A stretch of 64,000 nt of DNA from Saccopteryx bilineata (GCF_036850765.1 NC_089490.1:289274982-289338981); one strand, 5' to 3'. Shown: positions 1 through 12,934, numbered from the stretch's first letter. Program-made: numbers and translations. Notes: a model not told the origin generated them from the letters alone.

Positions 1-820
1 CTGAAGTAGATAAAAATATCTAATATAAAAAAAAGGAACTTATAAAGCAGCAATCCCTTTAGCAGACCAAGATTTTGAATCTATAAGTTTAATTTGCTCA
101 TAAGAAAGAGTTACAGGAAAGCACTTGTTGAAGGACTAAGGTAAAATTTTTTTGAGGAGGATTAATTCTGATATTTGAAAAAATATAACCTAGTGTTATA
201 AAAGCCAAAAAATATGTTTCCAAAGACTTTAATAACTTGGTGTCTTTAAACAGAGTAGTGGTGAAAAATATTTCTATATAATTATAAATAAAATACCACT
301 AGTTAAAGCAGTTAAATGGTAAAACAGTTAAAATGTTCCATGCACTGTTTTTCGAAGTAAATATATAAACTCAATAGCATCCAGAATATACCTTTTTACC
401 TTAAATTTTATACTATTTTGTGTAGCATTTTGGTTTTATAAAACTCATTTGCATTGATAGATTTAATTAATACCCATATTGTTTATAATACATATTTTAA
501 TACATTATATATTATGCTTATGTATCTTTCGTTCAACAGCCAGGAGGAACCAAATGAGGTTAGTATCTCCCAAAGAGTTAGCTTTCATTTATTCAAATAT
601 AGCAGTAAATAAATTGTTGATACTCAAAGGTAAATAACTAGTGATAAGAAATCAATCTGGCAATTATTTTAGTATCTTTCACTAAGCAAAAGTTTCTTAA
701 GTATACATAAAAATCAACAAACTGTGTCAATTCTTGCATAAGCATAGATTAATCACAGTCCTAAACATTAAGCAACTTCAAGGCTATTGGTAAAGATAAA
801 ATGATCAAATTCATCCAAGT
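1..820. other. AT-rich stretch, nothing recognised
   Basis: This is unique-looking AT-rich sequence. I see no transposon signature, no tRNA-like head, no extended reading frame and no CpG cluster. It probably represents background intergenic or intronic DNA, possibly with repeats too decayed to recognise by eye. Confidence 0.5.
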
Positions 821-836
821 TGCATTGGCAATTTTT

Positions 837-1463
837 TTTTAATTAAGTGAGAGGTTGGGGAGGTAGACACAGACTTCCATGTGCGCATGACCAGCAGAGG
901 CTGATTAAGGTCAGTTGAGGCCCCTGGCACAGAGGAAAATATTGGGCTCCTTAAAAAAAATTTAGAGATAGGAAAAATAAAAATATATATTAATTGTATT
1001 TTAAAATAAATAAAAATATTATATATTATTAATGTTAAAACTGCACATATGAAACCAAACTTGGTGTCATTAGAAAAAAGTGTAAAGATGGGGATTTGCG
1101 GGGACCTTGAGAAATCGGTGCCCAGGGAGCATGCCTGGTGCACCCACCGTTAAATCTACCTCTGCTGACCAGGATCCATCTGCAAGTCCCCTACCCAGTG
1201 ATTCTCTGCCCATCTGGAGTTGCTGCTCTTTTGCTCAGCAACCGAACTATTTTAGCAGCTGAGGCAAAGCCATGGAGCCATCCTCAACACCTGAGGCCAA
1301 CTTGCTTGAACCATTTCTAGCCATGGCTGTGGGAGAAGAGAGAGAGAGAGAAAAAAAAAGGGGGGGCAGGGGAGGGGTGAAGAAGCAGATGGTTGCTTCT
1401 CCTGTGTGCCCTGACCAGGAATAAAACCCAGGACTTCCACATATTGAGCCAACTGGCCAGGAC
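837..1463 (-). mobile_element. tRNA-derived SINE (type A-like, old) split by a hAT-like insertion
   Basis: Read on the minus strand, the element starts with the tRNA-like head near 1463 (CCTGGCCAGTTGGCTCAATA). It continues through the body that mentions cttctcc and the GC-rich middle, and ends in an A tail at 837-840. The target-site duplication TGCATTGGCAATTTTT is present at 821-836 and 1464-1479, which fixes both ends. The body is interrupted at 895-1164 by a separate element. Divergence from the younger copies at 30 and 35 kb is high, so this is an older member of the family. The head is not a functional tRNA gene. Confidence 0.85.
895..1164. mobile_element. Non-autonomous hAT-like DNA transposon inside a SINE
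   Basis: This 270-bp insert has imperfect terminal inverted repeats: the left end reads CAGAGGCTGATTAAGG and the inverted right end reads CAGAGGTAGATTTAACGG. It is flanked by an 8-bp near-duplication, ATGACCAG at 887-894 and CTGACCAG at 1165-1172 (7 of 8 match). Both flanks resume the SINE body in register. An 8-bp duplication and CAG-type ends are typical of hAT elements. The inside is AT-rich with no transposase, so it would have been mobilised in trans. The family name is unknown to me. Confidence 0.75.
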
Positions 1464-1479
1464 TGCATTGGCAATTTTT

Positions 1480-3810
1480 AATATGATTGTTCATTGTGTT
1501 ATTTCTCCCATATTCTTTTTTCAATTCATATTACAAAGAACATTTTTTTTATTCTCACAATAAACACAATATCAAAAACAAATTTTAAACAGCACTTCAA
1601 TCTGATAGAAGTCATCTTTACTCAGCAGCATGTTACCCTCTAAAACCTAAGGAAGGGAAGAGAGAAGATGAGACCAATTAGAAACAGAAGGGATAGGTTT
1701 ATTTGGAGAGTGATAAAGTACAAAAGCCGGAAGAGAGGAAGAGATTCTTTAGACAGAGGATAGAAGAGCAGACAGGGAATGGTCTTGCCATTTACAGTAG
1801 TGAATCTGGCATTCACTGCTCTTGGTGACTTGTAAATTCCCCCATAAACCAATGTCATGGTCTGGTCTGGACACTGGGAACAGAAAGAGACAACATACGA
1901 TTCTGATCAGATTAGATCAGAATCAATGGAGGAGTTTTATTTTGATCTGGGGTTTAATAGACACACCACTATTGCTAACAAGGTGTATTGCGAATACTTG
2001 CTCAGTGATAAAAGCAGAGTCATGTGGGAAACACTGCTGAAACAAAGACAGGAGTGATTACTGGTACCTGATAAGGATGTCACAGGTGGTTTTAAAACAG
2101 AGAGACACTTTCACGGTTTTCATATAAATACTTTTAAAGGAAACTATTTTACCAAGGTGTAGGTATTGGGTCATCACGTTAGGTAGTGCAGGATCCCGGA
2201 GCTGGTAGAAACAGTACTGTCACAGACTGCAAGTGATGAGAAGAGAGAGAACTTAATAAAACCCAGAAGAGCAGAATCATGTGGAGGCCACTTAGATAAG
2301 GCGATTGACATCAGAGAAGTCACAGAAAAAACACACACAGAATCTCCTTATCAATTGTCATGTCCGTCCCTGGTCATACTCAGTGAGAAGAGAGGGAAAA
2401 GAGAAAATATTTATATTTGAAGTAATAAAAGTAAATCTGTAATAGAAAGAGTGACAGAGAGAAGCAGAACATGATTCTTCAGGGGCAAATGGAAAGTATT
2501 CATCCCAATGCACTATTTTTGCTGGGGTGGATTTTAAGGAAATTATGTATGTATTTCCAAGATGAACTCAGATTCTCTCAGGGTAAGAAAATATTTAACT
2601 CTTTGTGGGATAGGGAATATAAGGTTATGAAAATGTGTGACATCCTCTGTAAGCCCCACATTGTCAGGCGCTGTTAGAAAGTAGAATAGGGACTAAAAGG
2701 GAACATTATTTTTGTGTGAGGAAGGACAGAGAACTTGTCACTGAGCCTGACCTTGATTGCGCATACTACCATCAGGTGCATCTCCTCTGCAAATGCACAC
2801 ACTCTGTTGTCTGACTGGGTATCACTTACAAAACTCAGGTTCAAAGACAAGATTTTTAAGAACTTTGTGATGGGAGAGCAGAGCATTAAACCAAGTGCAA
2901 GGTCCCTTTTGAGAGAACCTAACGTGAGTACAGAGATTGGATACCGTGACGCCTGCCTGCCAGCAGCTGATAGCATCTGAATTTGGCAAGGAAAGCAGTG
3001 AGTTCCACAAATTAATTTCTGTAATGTAACTAAAGCCTCATGATTCAGGTTTAGAAAAATACAGTAAAGAGAATTCATAGTATTGGAGGTCTCAATATAA
3101 TTGAAAAAAAAGATTCAGCAGGATTTGGGAGAAAAAAACTCTAGAATAAGTTTATAGTCAAATAATGGAATTTAGATGTTATTGTTTCAAAGAGTTAGTA
3201 GTTAAATGTAAGAGGGCAATGATGACAACTGAATGCGTGTGACAGAGAAGACTGACAAATGCTGATGGAGGGGTGAAGAGATGTTCACTGTACTTGGGGA
3301 GAAGTGGGAAAGGGGTCCATCGCAAGGCTGCTGACCTTCAATACCTGGATATTGGTTTAAGTATCGTGAGAAAGACAGTGATTCAGGTGCCAAATTATTT
3401 TTATAAATTCAGCGTGAGACCAGCAAGAGTATTGAGATTAAGGGAGAAGTGCTTATATCTTAGAGAAAAATACTTTTTTGTAAATTGTAAATGAATATAT
3501 GGAGCTATAGAATAATAATAAAACCTCTTGGTTTTATAGTCTGAGAGATCTGAGATGATTATTAACCTATACTACAAAGGACAACTAGAATTGTACTATC
3601 ACAGGTTATAAATTTTAATTATAAGCAGGAAATAAAATGCTAGTAGTGTGAAAAAGTTGCAAGACTTGAAGTTTAACAATTAGTCTTCTGTTCTGAAACA
3701 CTACACATTTTAAAACCTATGCTACAGAAACTTGTCCTTACTTCTTGTGTTTACTGCCATAAAAACTTATTTTTTTGCACTCTATGGTGGAAATATACTA
3801 AGGTTGTCTT
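1480..3810. other. Unassigned sequence, possible decayed repeats
   Basis: I recognise no gene or firm repeat here. Segments around 1640-2090 and 2700-3080 have fewer stops and a more mixed composition than the neighbouring AT-rich DNA. I could not match them to a protein or to a repeat family. Old LTR or LINE debris is possible. Confidence 0.4.
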
Positions 3811-3814
3811 TCTG

Positions 3815-4330
3815 ATCCCTGACAGTATGGGTTTCACACCTTTGGTGATCTCCCCTCTGAGTGAAGGCAGAACCTGGGACTTCCTTTTAACCATCAGAGA
3901 GCAATGAAGATGTCATTTCTGTAATAATGTTATGTAAAATTGCAAATCACTTATCTAAGGAGGTTTGCTCTCTCTCAGTAGTCTTTAGGAAGCAAAAATC
4001 CATGATGAGGTATTCACATGGCAAGGAGATGAGAACAGATTCCGGTTATAAACTTAACAGCAAGAAACTGAGACCCTCGGTCCAAGATTCCACAAGAAAA
4101 TAAGTGCTGCCAACAACAATGTGACTTTAGAACTTGATTTTTCCCTGGTCAAGCCTCAGATGAGACTGTAGCCTCAGGCAACACCTTGACTGAAGCTTTG
4201 TGTGATCATGGAGTTAAACCATGCCACCTGACTCCTAATCCACAGAAACTGTGAGACAATACATGCATGCTGTTTTCAGCCTCTAAATCTATGATAATAC
4301 TGTTAAGGAGCAATATACAATAACCACAAT
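3815..4330 (+). mobile_element. MLT1-like LTR (ERVL-MaLR), ancient
   Basis: The order of blocks follows the MLT1 LTRs as I remember them. There is an early block with TGTCATTTCTGTAATAATGT, then CACATGGCAAGGAGATGAGA. A central block reads GTCAAGCCTCAGATGAGACT followed by gcctcaggc-caacaccttgactg. The 3' part has CACAGAAACTGTGAGACAAT followed by the A/T-rich end. Divergence is high and the edges are approximate. It is a non-coding fossil LTR of a mammal-wide retroviral-like family, with no internal genes attached. Confidence 0.7.
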
Positions 4331-6090
4331 TTCAGAATCCCATTCTCTTAAATTATACGTATGTTTAACAAAACCCCATTTCCCGTATTAACTTGTTGGC
4401 AGAGATGTTAGGGAATGCTTAAGAATTTATTGTCTTGTTCATTAAAAATAAAGTACATCTGAGGATAAAAACAGTTTCTTATATAATTATGGAGTATTAT
4501 AAATGCATGGCCCACAAAGCATACCAGATGGAGATCTAACCAGAGACTGCCCTATCAGTCAACTTGGAATACCAAAAATAAGTATGTGTTGTTAGTCACA
4601 CATTAAAATGCCTCTCCTGCCTCAGCAAGATTATTTAAATCTAAAATAAAATTTTCATAACTATATATTTAAATAAGACAAGTAGTTACTAAGAATTCAG
4701 TGCTTGCTATTTAAATCATCATAGAAATAAAGGTAAGAAAATTATAAATAAATTTATAAGATAATAGATATCTTTGCTTTGGCATTTATAATTCATTAAA
4801 AATTATGTATTAATTCCATATTTAGAAAATAATTTATTTCGATTGGTATAAAACTGAACTATTCTTAAAGAACAGCTTAAACTAAGAGACACACAAACTG
4901 CAAGAAAAAATAATCTAAACTTACTTTAGTTTTATCCATTACTAAGCATAGTTATTTTCAGCACTTTTTTGTTTATTGTGATTATTGCTGTGTTTTCAGA
5001 ATATAGCCATTGGCTGTTCTCAGTTTTTTTTTTCACCTGGTGTAACTACAGAAATTTAGTGTTTAATTTGATGTGTCTAATTTGAAAATACACTGCTCAC
5101 AATATATTTATCAAAGAATGATATTGGTTTAAAAAAAAGGCAGTCAGTTCCTACAGATAAAAAATATAAAACCTCTATAAATTATACATGATCTTCTGCC
5201 ACATGATTTTAGGAGAGAAATAATGGATATAGAAATAAAAAATCAGAATTGTCAATATTGCCTGAAAATATTAATCACATACCTAGTTATTCTGGCAAAG
5301 AGGAGAAGGTCTCTTAATATTGCTTAGGAGGAGAAAATGAAAGCCAAGAATGAAGGGTTAGCATTAGATACTGAAATAAGTTGGTGATGATCACATTCAA
5401 CTTCTGCTCCAGCCAGGAAGGACCAACACATAACTCATCACAAATGAGGCTGGTTTCACAGGAGGCAGCCTTCTTCCAATCAATGGTGAGATTTGAACAG
5501 AATTCATAATGTAGTAGTTAAATAGGTTATTTTCTCTTTGGCATAAAAACTAGATATGCAACAATGGACATGACTTACAGAGCCTTTCTCTTTATATAAC
5601 TTACAACAGAGAAGAAAAAACATTGAACAAGTAATTAAGAATGATGAAGATTACAAGAGGGGAAACAGGGATATCTATAAGAACAAATTACATGGAGACA
5701 TTCTTCTGGAGAAAGAACCTCAGAGGAGAATAATTTGATAAATGCAACATTAAAGATCAAGAAGAAATTAGGTGGGTCATAGTATTAGGGGAGAAACAAA
5801 GGATGTTCTGAGCTTGGAAGAAAGGCTGTGCAACCTATAGAGGGAGTTCAAGGACTTGAAGGGAGTCCTGCATGGCCAGAGTTTCAACAGAATAAAGAAT
5901 GGCCATTTTAAGGTTGAATCTGATTTTAGCAAAAATTTTTCAAATAGAATAACATCAGCTTTATCCTCGTCATGCTTCTGCAAGTTAACTTCATTTTCCT
6001 TCCTTGCTAACATTACTTAAAAATGACTTTCTTACTTTAAAATTTGCTTAAAATTGAGAGCCTGGAACAAAATTGAATTTCTTGCTTGTG
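4330..6090. other. AT-rich unique sequence
   Basis: No transposon ends, structural RNA or coding signal could be recognised. Poly-T and poly-A runs are short, and there is no CpG enrichment. Confidence 0.45.
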
Positions 6091-6094
6091 GTGG

Positions 6095-6240
6095 GTGGTC
6101 CTGTAATTACCTCCAATTAACAGAAGAAGAAATTGAAACTTAGGGAAGTTAATCAACTCTCCCGAGGATGTTGTCCTGACAGGATTCAAACTAAGGACTT
6201 GCCCATAAAGTGTACAATTTATTTTTTCCTGAAATGCAGA
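6095..6240 (-). mobile_element. MIR SINE fragment
   Basis: The plus strand shows the inverted MIR core in order: AGAAGAAATTGAAACTTAGG, then GAAGTTAATCAACTCTCCCG, then GACAGGATTCAAACTAAGGA. These correspond to the MIR blocks gaggaaactgaggc, ttaagtaacttgcccaagg and ggattcgaaccc. Divergence is high, as expected for this ancient mammalian SINE. Confidence 0.7.
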
Positions 6241-6831
6241 ATTCCTTTTGCAAGCTTTATAACACCTAGACTTCTTAGATGCAGAGAGTTTGCCTAATGA
6301 GTGAGGCTGAAAATGCAAATAGGACTATTTCAGTAAGCAGCCCAGGAAAAACCAATTTGTCAGTTTTGACATGAACTATGGAGGAAAACAGCTAGTTTTC
6401 TTGGACGATTAAGCCAATATAGTTACTAGAGAGCAAAACCATTTACTTTCTGTCATGCAAAATAGATAAATTAATATAATAATTTCAAAACACTTTTAGA
6501 ATTGATTAGATGTGGACCAAGAAAAGAAATTGATAAAATTTTAGCTAACACAGCGAGGGCAGAGCCTTCCTTAGCCTGAGTCCCCGAATGGACTCATCTG
6601 GCCTCACTCCAACACACACTTACGATAAACTTCCATCAAGTCAGTTCCTCTGATAATTGAGTGGAGGGGGTTCTTTCCAAACAGCAAACTAAAACAAAAG
6701 TGAAGCCTATCGCTAAGTATTTGATGCAAAAATATAGGAAACAGATGTTATTAATGATTCATATAAGGAGAACATTTTCATATCAAATTTTAATTTTTAA
6801 TTTTATTTCACCTGCTCAATATTTTTACTTA

Positions 6832-6859
6832 TTTATTTATTTTTTATTTATTCATTTTT

Positions 6860-6898
<39 letters not shown>

Positions 6899-7037
6899 GA
6901 CAGAGAGAAAGAAGGGGGAGGAGCTGGAAGCATCAACTCCCATATGTGCCTTGACCAGGCAAGCCCAGGGTTTTGAACCGGCGACCTCAGCATTTCCAGG
7001 TAGATGCTTTATCCACTGCACCACCACAGGTCAGGCC
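6832..7037 (-). mobile_element. Type B tRNA-derived SINE
   Basis: The minus strand begins at 7037 with GCCTGACCTGTGGTGGTGCA, followed by a tRNA-like A box, a B box around GGTTCAAAACCC, and the CATATGGGAGTTGATGCTTC body. A (CT)n segment and an A-rich tail follow. A 25-bp target-site duplication with a single mismatch lies at 6807-6831 and 7038-7062, which is long for a SINE. The GA tract at 6862-6893 belongs to the element. Confidence 0.95.
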
Positions 7038-7462
7038 TTCACCTGCCCAATATTTTTACTTAGAAGAACAGCTCTCTTTTAAAACTAAACTTATTTAACT
7101 CACATCTAAATTGCTCACCCTCTATTTCTCCAGAGCCTCTTCCTAGGTTGGTCTCCACTCAAAGAAAATGACACTACTGATCATATTTTTGCTTAGGCTT
7201 CCAAATTTATTTTATTCACAATAAAAACCTAGGACATAATGTCTACTCATTTACTGCATAAAAGCTTTGAAAATAAAATAATAAAATTGAGTTTGATAGA
7301 CCAAATATTCCTTCAAATTCAAACAAAGATTTCAATAATTTGACAAAAATTTCAATTACCTAAAAAAATAATTGAAATATTTGTTAATTTAACAAGTATA
7401 GCCTGCAAATATTTGTCAGTTGACATTTTAATCATAGTTTTATATCTATTCATTTAATTTTT

Positions 7463-7659
7463 TTATTTATTCATTTTAGAGAGGAGAGGGAGAGACAGAG
7501 GGAGAGAGAGAGAGGAGAGACAGAGAGAGAGAACGCGGGGAGGAGCTGGAAGCACCAACTCCCATATGTTCCTTGACCAGGCAAGCCCAGGGTTTCGAAC
7601 CGGCGACCTCAGCATTTCCAGGTCGACGCTTTATCCACTGCGCCACCATAGGTCAGGCC
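7463..7659 (-). mobile_element. Type B tRNA-derived SINE
   Basis: This is the same family and orientation as the copy 430 bp to the left. The head GCCTGACCTATGGTGGCGCA lies at the right end and the GA-rich segment and tail lie at the left. The target-site duplication TCATTTAATTTTT occurs at 7450-7462 and 7660-7672. The B box is GGTTCGAAACCC, closer to a canonical tRNA than in the neighbouring copy. Confidence 0.95.
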
Positions 7660-7672
7660 TCATTTAATTTTT

Positions 7673-10600
7673 ATAATGCCATATATTGATTTGATTATAT
7701 AGCTAGTCCATCTTTGGCTTTAGTAAAAAAACTAAATTAAATCTTAACTATTAAAAGTCTTCACTGGAAAAGTATAAAACCTGTGCTTCATCATTTAAAC
7801 ATAAATTCTTAGTTCTACTGAAGCCAATAGTTATTTGACTAATATGAATGGGATGCAAAAATTATAGGACTTGGTGCATTACTGCAGGGAGTTAGTATTT
7901 GTAGTCATAAAAAATTACCAAAATGTCTATATCTAAAAATTATAAAAACAAAAACAATTGAACAACAAGCAAATCATTTGGAATTTAGAGCATTCCTCTT
8001 ATTTTATTTCAAATGTGTCCTATTAATTTATTCATACACATATTTGATTTTGTTAATATTAAAACCATTTATAACATTGATAGGATTTATGATGTAGTTT
8101 ATTAAATGTTATATTACTGTTAAGAATCACTGTGTTAATAGAACATAAATAGCACCTTGACTTTTGTGGAAACCATTAAAGTTTGTTAACCCATTCGTTG
8201 GTAGAAAATTTTCAAGGACCGAGCTAACATTCACCAATCCCAGGAGTAAGAATAATAAAAGAGCAATAAAGGATATGTGTTGGTAGATATTTCATCTACA
8301 ACTTCTGTGAATTCTGTAATGCTTCTCTGTAATAATCTGAAAAAACTTTATTTTGAAGTAGTAAACATTCTTTATCTCTAACATACTGATATTTTATAAT
8401 TATAAAAGCAATACACATTATATAATACACAAATACATAAATACAAAAATCACACTCTCTTTTCAACAAATATGATCTAAACAAATAAAACATATTTTAA
8501 ACTAATTTATTGAATTTAAACTAATACATATTATCTTGTGCTAAGTGCTAATTCTTATGTTTACATATTTCACAATCTTAAGAAAGTATATATATATATA
8601 TATATATATGTTCCTGAGAAGTATAATACAATGATACAATGAAAAATGCTAAGTGTAAAATTAATCTTATGTGTTTCAACTTGTTATAACAAAATAAATT
8701 AATTTTAAATATTAATACTTATCCACTGGTTAAGAAAATTTTATAATTCTGCAGTCCCTCAGATAGAAAAATTCTATTTTATTTTTAATAACATTAATCA
8801 AAAGTTCACATGTAACATTTTATATAAACCTTTAAGTTATGTGCTCCTAATAAACTTATAATCACCTTTAAAGAAATAGCTATATATTACACTGAATGAG
8901 CTCTTTATAAGTATAGTTTAACCATTTATAGCACAAAAATGTAAATGTACATTTCCTAATATCATAACTCATGTACAAAAGTGTAAAGCTCAGTTTGGTA
9001 TTCTGAATTTTAGGACTTCATTTTAAATTCATTGCAGCCAGGCTGCTAGTTATGTTCCAAGTAAACCCTGAAATAGATTTTGTGGACCATGGAAAGCGAA
9101 AGGTATTGAAGAATGAAAAGTAGAAGGATTGTGTAGTATGTGGGTTGTACTTAAAAATAGAACATAAAAATCAAACTGCAGCAAAGTGTGGTATATACAA
9201 CAAAGCCTTTTAAATATCAGGAAACTAGACCAAAATCAAAAACCTTCTGAAGTATGTCCTTTCCAAAGCTATATTTTCAATTATACTAGACATGCTGTCC
9301 AAGTGAGAAGTTAAGAATACAATGTAAAGGTAGGTATTCAAACCCACTGCAAGGAGACTTGGCATCTGTCTCTCTTCCTCTCCCAGTACTACGGAGCTTT
9401 ACTCTCCTGTAGGGTTGTGCTCTATCAGAGTTTCAATAACAAATGCTCCATTTGTTTTACATTGTGTGTTAATACTTTAGAACTTTCCTCCAACCAACCT
9501 GCACTGCTGTTGTTCATTCTCATCTTCCCTGTATCCCTTTGTCTTACCTCTAAGACATGTTCTTCATCGAAACAACTCTGCTTAATTACCTTACATCTCA
9601 TATGACATGTGTATGTGTGTATGGGTGTGTGTGTATAGGTGTGTGTGTGTATGTGTGTGTGCACGGGCGCGCAAGCACTCTGAATGGAAGGGGCACTGCT
9701 GCTAGAGAAGCATGGCCATTTTAGCATCTATTTGCTTATTCTTGATGGTGACATGAAGAGGAGCAAGCAATGACATCCCTTGAAATAAAGAATGCTTAAA
9801 AAGTAAATATTTAAAACAACTGTTATTGTCAAATATGTTACACTTTAACTTACAAAAAATTAAGCACTTAACAGTTAGGGAGAAATCAAACAATCTGACC
9901 AAATAAACATAATTTCCTCTTATCATCAGAGACTTAATCAGAACCAATAGCTAAGTAAGGTTTAAAAGTATCTTGACATTGGTTCTGAAATATTCCTAGA
10001 AAATAGAAACCAGTTGGTTGCTGTGAAGACTTAACATACTGGTAGTAATTTGCTTTCAGTGGATATATCTACAGAGTTTGTCAACTGGAAGAAAAAACAG
10101 GCATTTAATGAGAGGAGAGATCAGTTCCAGGTCATATTTTTTTCATATTTTTTATGGCAGTCTAGGAACACTGACTGGCCCTTTTAATAAAAATAATTTT
10201 AAAGGTTTTGATTAAAAATTTTTCAAAAACAAATCAGTGTATTGGAAAAATATAAGAAATAATCAAAGGCCAAGAATTAAGTGGTATGTAAGCAGAAAAT
10301 AAATCAAGCATATACTCTGGTAGTGTTGCCACCAGCTGAACTTGAGTCTTTTTCTTGTGGTCATATGGTTAAAGAGACAGATGACAAATAGGTCCTTCCT
10401 AAAATTATAAGTTGGACAGGAATGTGAATTTCCAGTGAAATTAAAGTGAACTGGAAATTAACCCAACATTTTAAGCTCAGCTATACATCCTGTCTTGAGA
10501 CTTTGTGCTGAGTGGAGATTGAAAAAAAAGAGAACTAAAGAAATATCCTTTAAAAAGATATAACCAAAAATATTCTTTATATACCCATAATAAACTGGGT

Positions 10601-11215
10601 GGCTCATAAAGCTACAATTGGGAAACATTTAAAATGGTCTAAACTAAAAGTTCTATTGGGCACCCGAAAGAATAAAATGCAAATTTCTTCTTGGGCAAAG
10701 CTGGCTCAACACAGGCCTCAGAAACTTCTTACATTTAATAATGAAAGGCAAATAACATATGGCTATCATGCCACATACACACACGCCCTAAGGAAAGAAA
10801 AAACACCATGAGTATGAGCCAACACAAAAAGACACATTAAAATTATAGAATTATTAGTGTAATGTAAAATATATTTTCAATGTTTAAAGGTATTAAATGA
10901 AGAAAACAAGAATAATAAAATATTAAAAATAATAAGAAACTAAAGTACAAATAAGAACCAATTCCATGAAAAATATTTAAAATTTAACAGTAAATGGGAT
11001 TGTTTAGTGGTAGTTCATACATAACATATATAGCTAATTAGAAATTTAATAAACTAAAAAATAATAAATAAACTCAGAAAATAAATAATATGTAATTATA
11101 TACAGTAAAAAGTTCCACTTCTTTTCAGTTTTAAACTCTAATTTTATACACACCTAGCAATATATAAAAGCAGTAACTACAAAGAGATGAAAATGTATCC
11201 ACAATTATATATTCA
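7673..11215. other. Mostly unique AT-rich DNA with simple repeats
   Basis: A (TA)n tract lies at 8587-8609 and an interrupted (GT)n tract at 9607-9665. The region near 8540-8585 faintly resembles an inverted MIR end. Elsewhere I see no gene, no RNA gene and no clear transposon. Confidence 0.5.
9607..9665. repeat. (GT)n microsatellite
   Basis: An interrupted GT dinucleotide tract with TATG and TATAGG interruptions. It gives rise to a spurious His/Thr-rich frame on the minus strand. Confidence 0.9.
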
Positions 11216-12080
11216 TTTCTTCATTCCATTATTCAATAGCAATTTTTAAAGTTTATTAGGAGCCATATGCAATTCTAAACATTGATGATATAAAAAGAAC
11301 TAAAGTAGAACATAAATTCTGTCTTTATGGAATGTGTGTGTGAACATGTTCACATACAGCCATGTATATATACACATATATATTTTGGGAAGGAGGAAAC
11401 AATCAAGTAGATATATTAAGTAGTATCTGGGATATATTTTGTGACTGTGGGTTAGGATGGCAATTTGAGACAGGGTCAAAAGGATGCGTCTTACAGAGAG
11501 CAAGAATATAGTATTCGAACAGAGATCTGAAGAAGGTTCAAGGGTAAGCCAAGCAAGTCTCTGATGAACATATGTTTCTGGCAGAGTTCACGTCAAGTAC
11601 AAAGGTCTTAAACTGAGAGTTTGTGTGGTTTGATTAAGAAACATTGGAGGCTAATATGACTAAAACTGAGTATGTGGGACAGTGAATGAATCAGTGGATT
11701 AATGGCTGGATGGACAGATGGATGGATGGATAGATGAATAGATGAACATGAGCAAAGGAGTTACGATTAGGACAGAGAGAAAAGTGGGCAGAGGTAGATC
11801 ATACAGAATCCTCACAATTGGCTTGTACTTTATACAACTGGCTTTTACTTTAAATGAAATAAGAAAGTGCTAAGCAGACTGGTATAATGACATGACCTAA
11901 TTCATATTAGAAGGAGCAATCTAGCAGCAGTGTTGAAGATAGATTAAAAGTACACAGGGCACCTGACCTGTGGTGGCGCAGTGGATAAAGCGTCAACCTG
12001 GAAACACTGAGGTTGCCGGTTCAAAACCCTGGCTTGCCTGGTCAAGGCACATATGGGAGTTGATGCTTCCTGCTCCTCCC

Positions 12081-12125
<45 letters not shown>

Positions 12126-12420
12126 CCCCCTAAAATGAATTAAAAAAAAACACACATGTATAGCCTGACCTGTGATGCTTTCTGCTCCTCCCCCTCCCCT
12201 TCTCTTCCCCCCCCTCTAAAATGAATAAATAAAATTAAAAATAAATAAATAAATAAAAAGTACACAGGGCAAAAGAGGGGAGAACATTTCAAAAATACAG
12301 AAAAGTTAAGGTAGTGACATGATCAGTAGATGCTAACAGTTGTCAGTCTGGATACACATTGTGGGCTGCATCTCAGTCACTGACTGATGAATTAGATAGA
12401 CTCAATAATATTAGTTCTGG
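11215..12420 (-). mobile_element. L2 LINE fragment, split by a SINE
   Basis: The plus strand follows the reverse complement of L2. It opens with the inverted 3' end (ttattaggagccatatgcaattctaaac, equivalent to 'tattgagcacctactatgtgcc'), then passes through blocks such as CAGAGATCTGAAGAAGGTTC and ATAATGACATGACCTAATTC. It continues after the SINE at 12271 with a similar block. A (GATG/GATA)n tract sits at 11703-11748. The L2 reading frame is fully degraded. The intervening SINE occupies 11961-12255. Confidence 0.7.
11961..12255 (+). mobile_element. Composite type B SINE (full copy plus truncated second copy)
   Basis: A full type B SINE starts with CCTGACCTGTGGTGGCGCAG and runs through its CT tract and A tail to about 12160. 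It is followed directly by a second head, GCCTGACCTGTGATGCTTTC at 12163, in which the tRNA body has been deleted and the head joins the 3' body. A second CT tract and an (AAAT)n tail follow. A single target-site duplication, AAAAGTACACAGGGC, at 11946-11960 and 12256-12270 encloses both, so the composite may have integrated as one unit into the L2. Confidence 0.9.
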
Positions 12421-12909
12421 CAAGACACAAAAAGTCCACTATCACTATTTCTATTGGTCTGTGTACCAAAGGCCCCAGCCAACTCAGAAAGTAAAATTAA
12501 GCATTGGGAAAAACATACTTCATAATTCACAGATGATATAATCCATTTTTAAGAAATGTTATAATCACAAATATATTAGGGAGATAGGAGAATTTTGCAC
12601 GTTTGTTGGGTACTAAGTACATACTCAACAACTGTGTTTCTATAAACCAGAAACAGTTAATAAATATAACTGAAACTTAGAAGGCATTTAGAATATATTT
12701 TTTAAAAGCTAGTAATAAATCTAATAAAATAGGTATAAAAATAAATTATAAACTTTACTATAATAAATTAGTGAAATCTTCAGTAAATTAACAAATATAA
12801 GTTATTTTTTATTGCAACTCAAGTAAGAAATATAAATGTTCCCCAAATAAATCTATTGAACAGATTGAACAGCAGCAGACTTAAGTCTTTTAGTTTCTCT
12901 TTTGGGGGA

Positions 12910-12927
12910 TTTTTTTTTTTTTTTTTT
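12910..12927. repeat. Poly(T) run
   Basis: Eighteen consecutive T residues lie directly upstream of the L1 3' end. The run may be a retroposon tail on the minus strand, but no element body could be assigned to it. Confidence 0.8.
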
Positions 12928-12934
12928 GCTCTGG

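Noticed and set aside
6862..6893. (GA)n tract as an independent regulatory GAGA element
   Set aside because: It is an internal part of the type B SINE and recurs in other copies.
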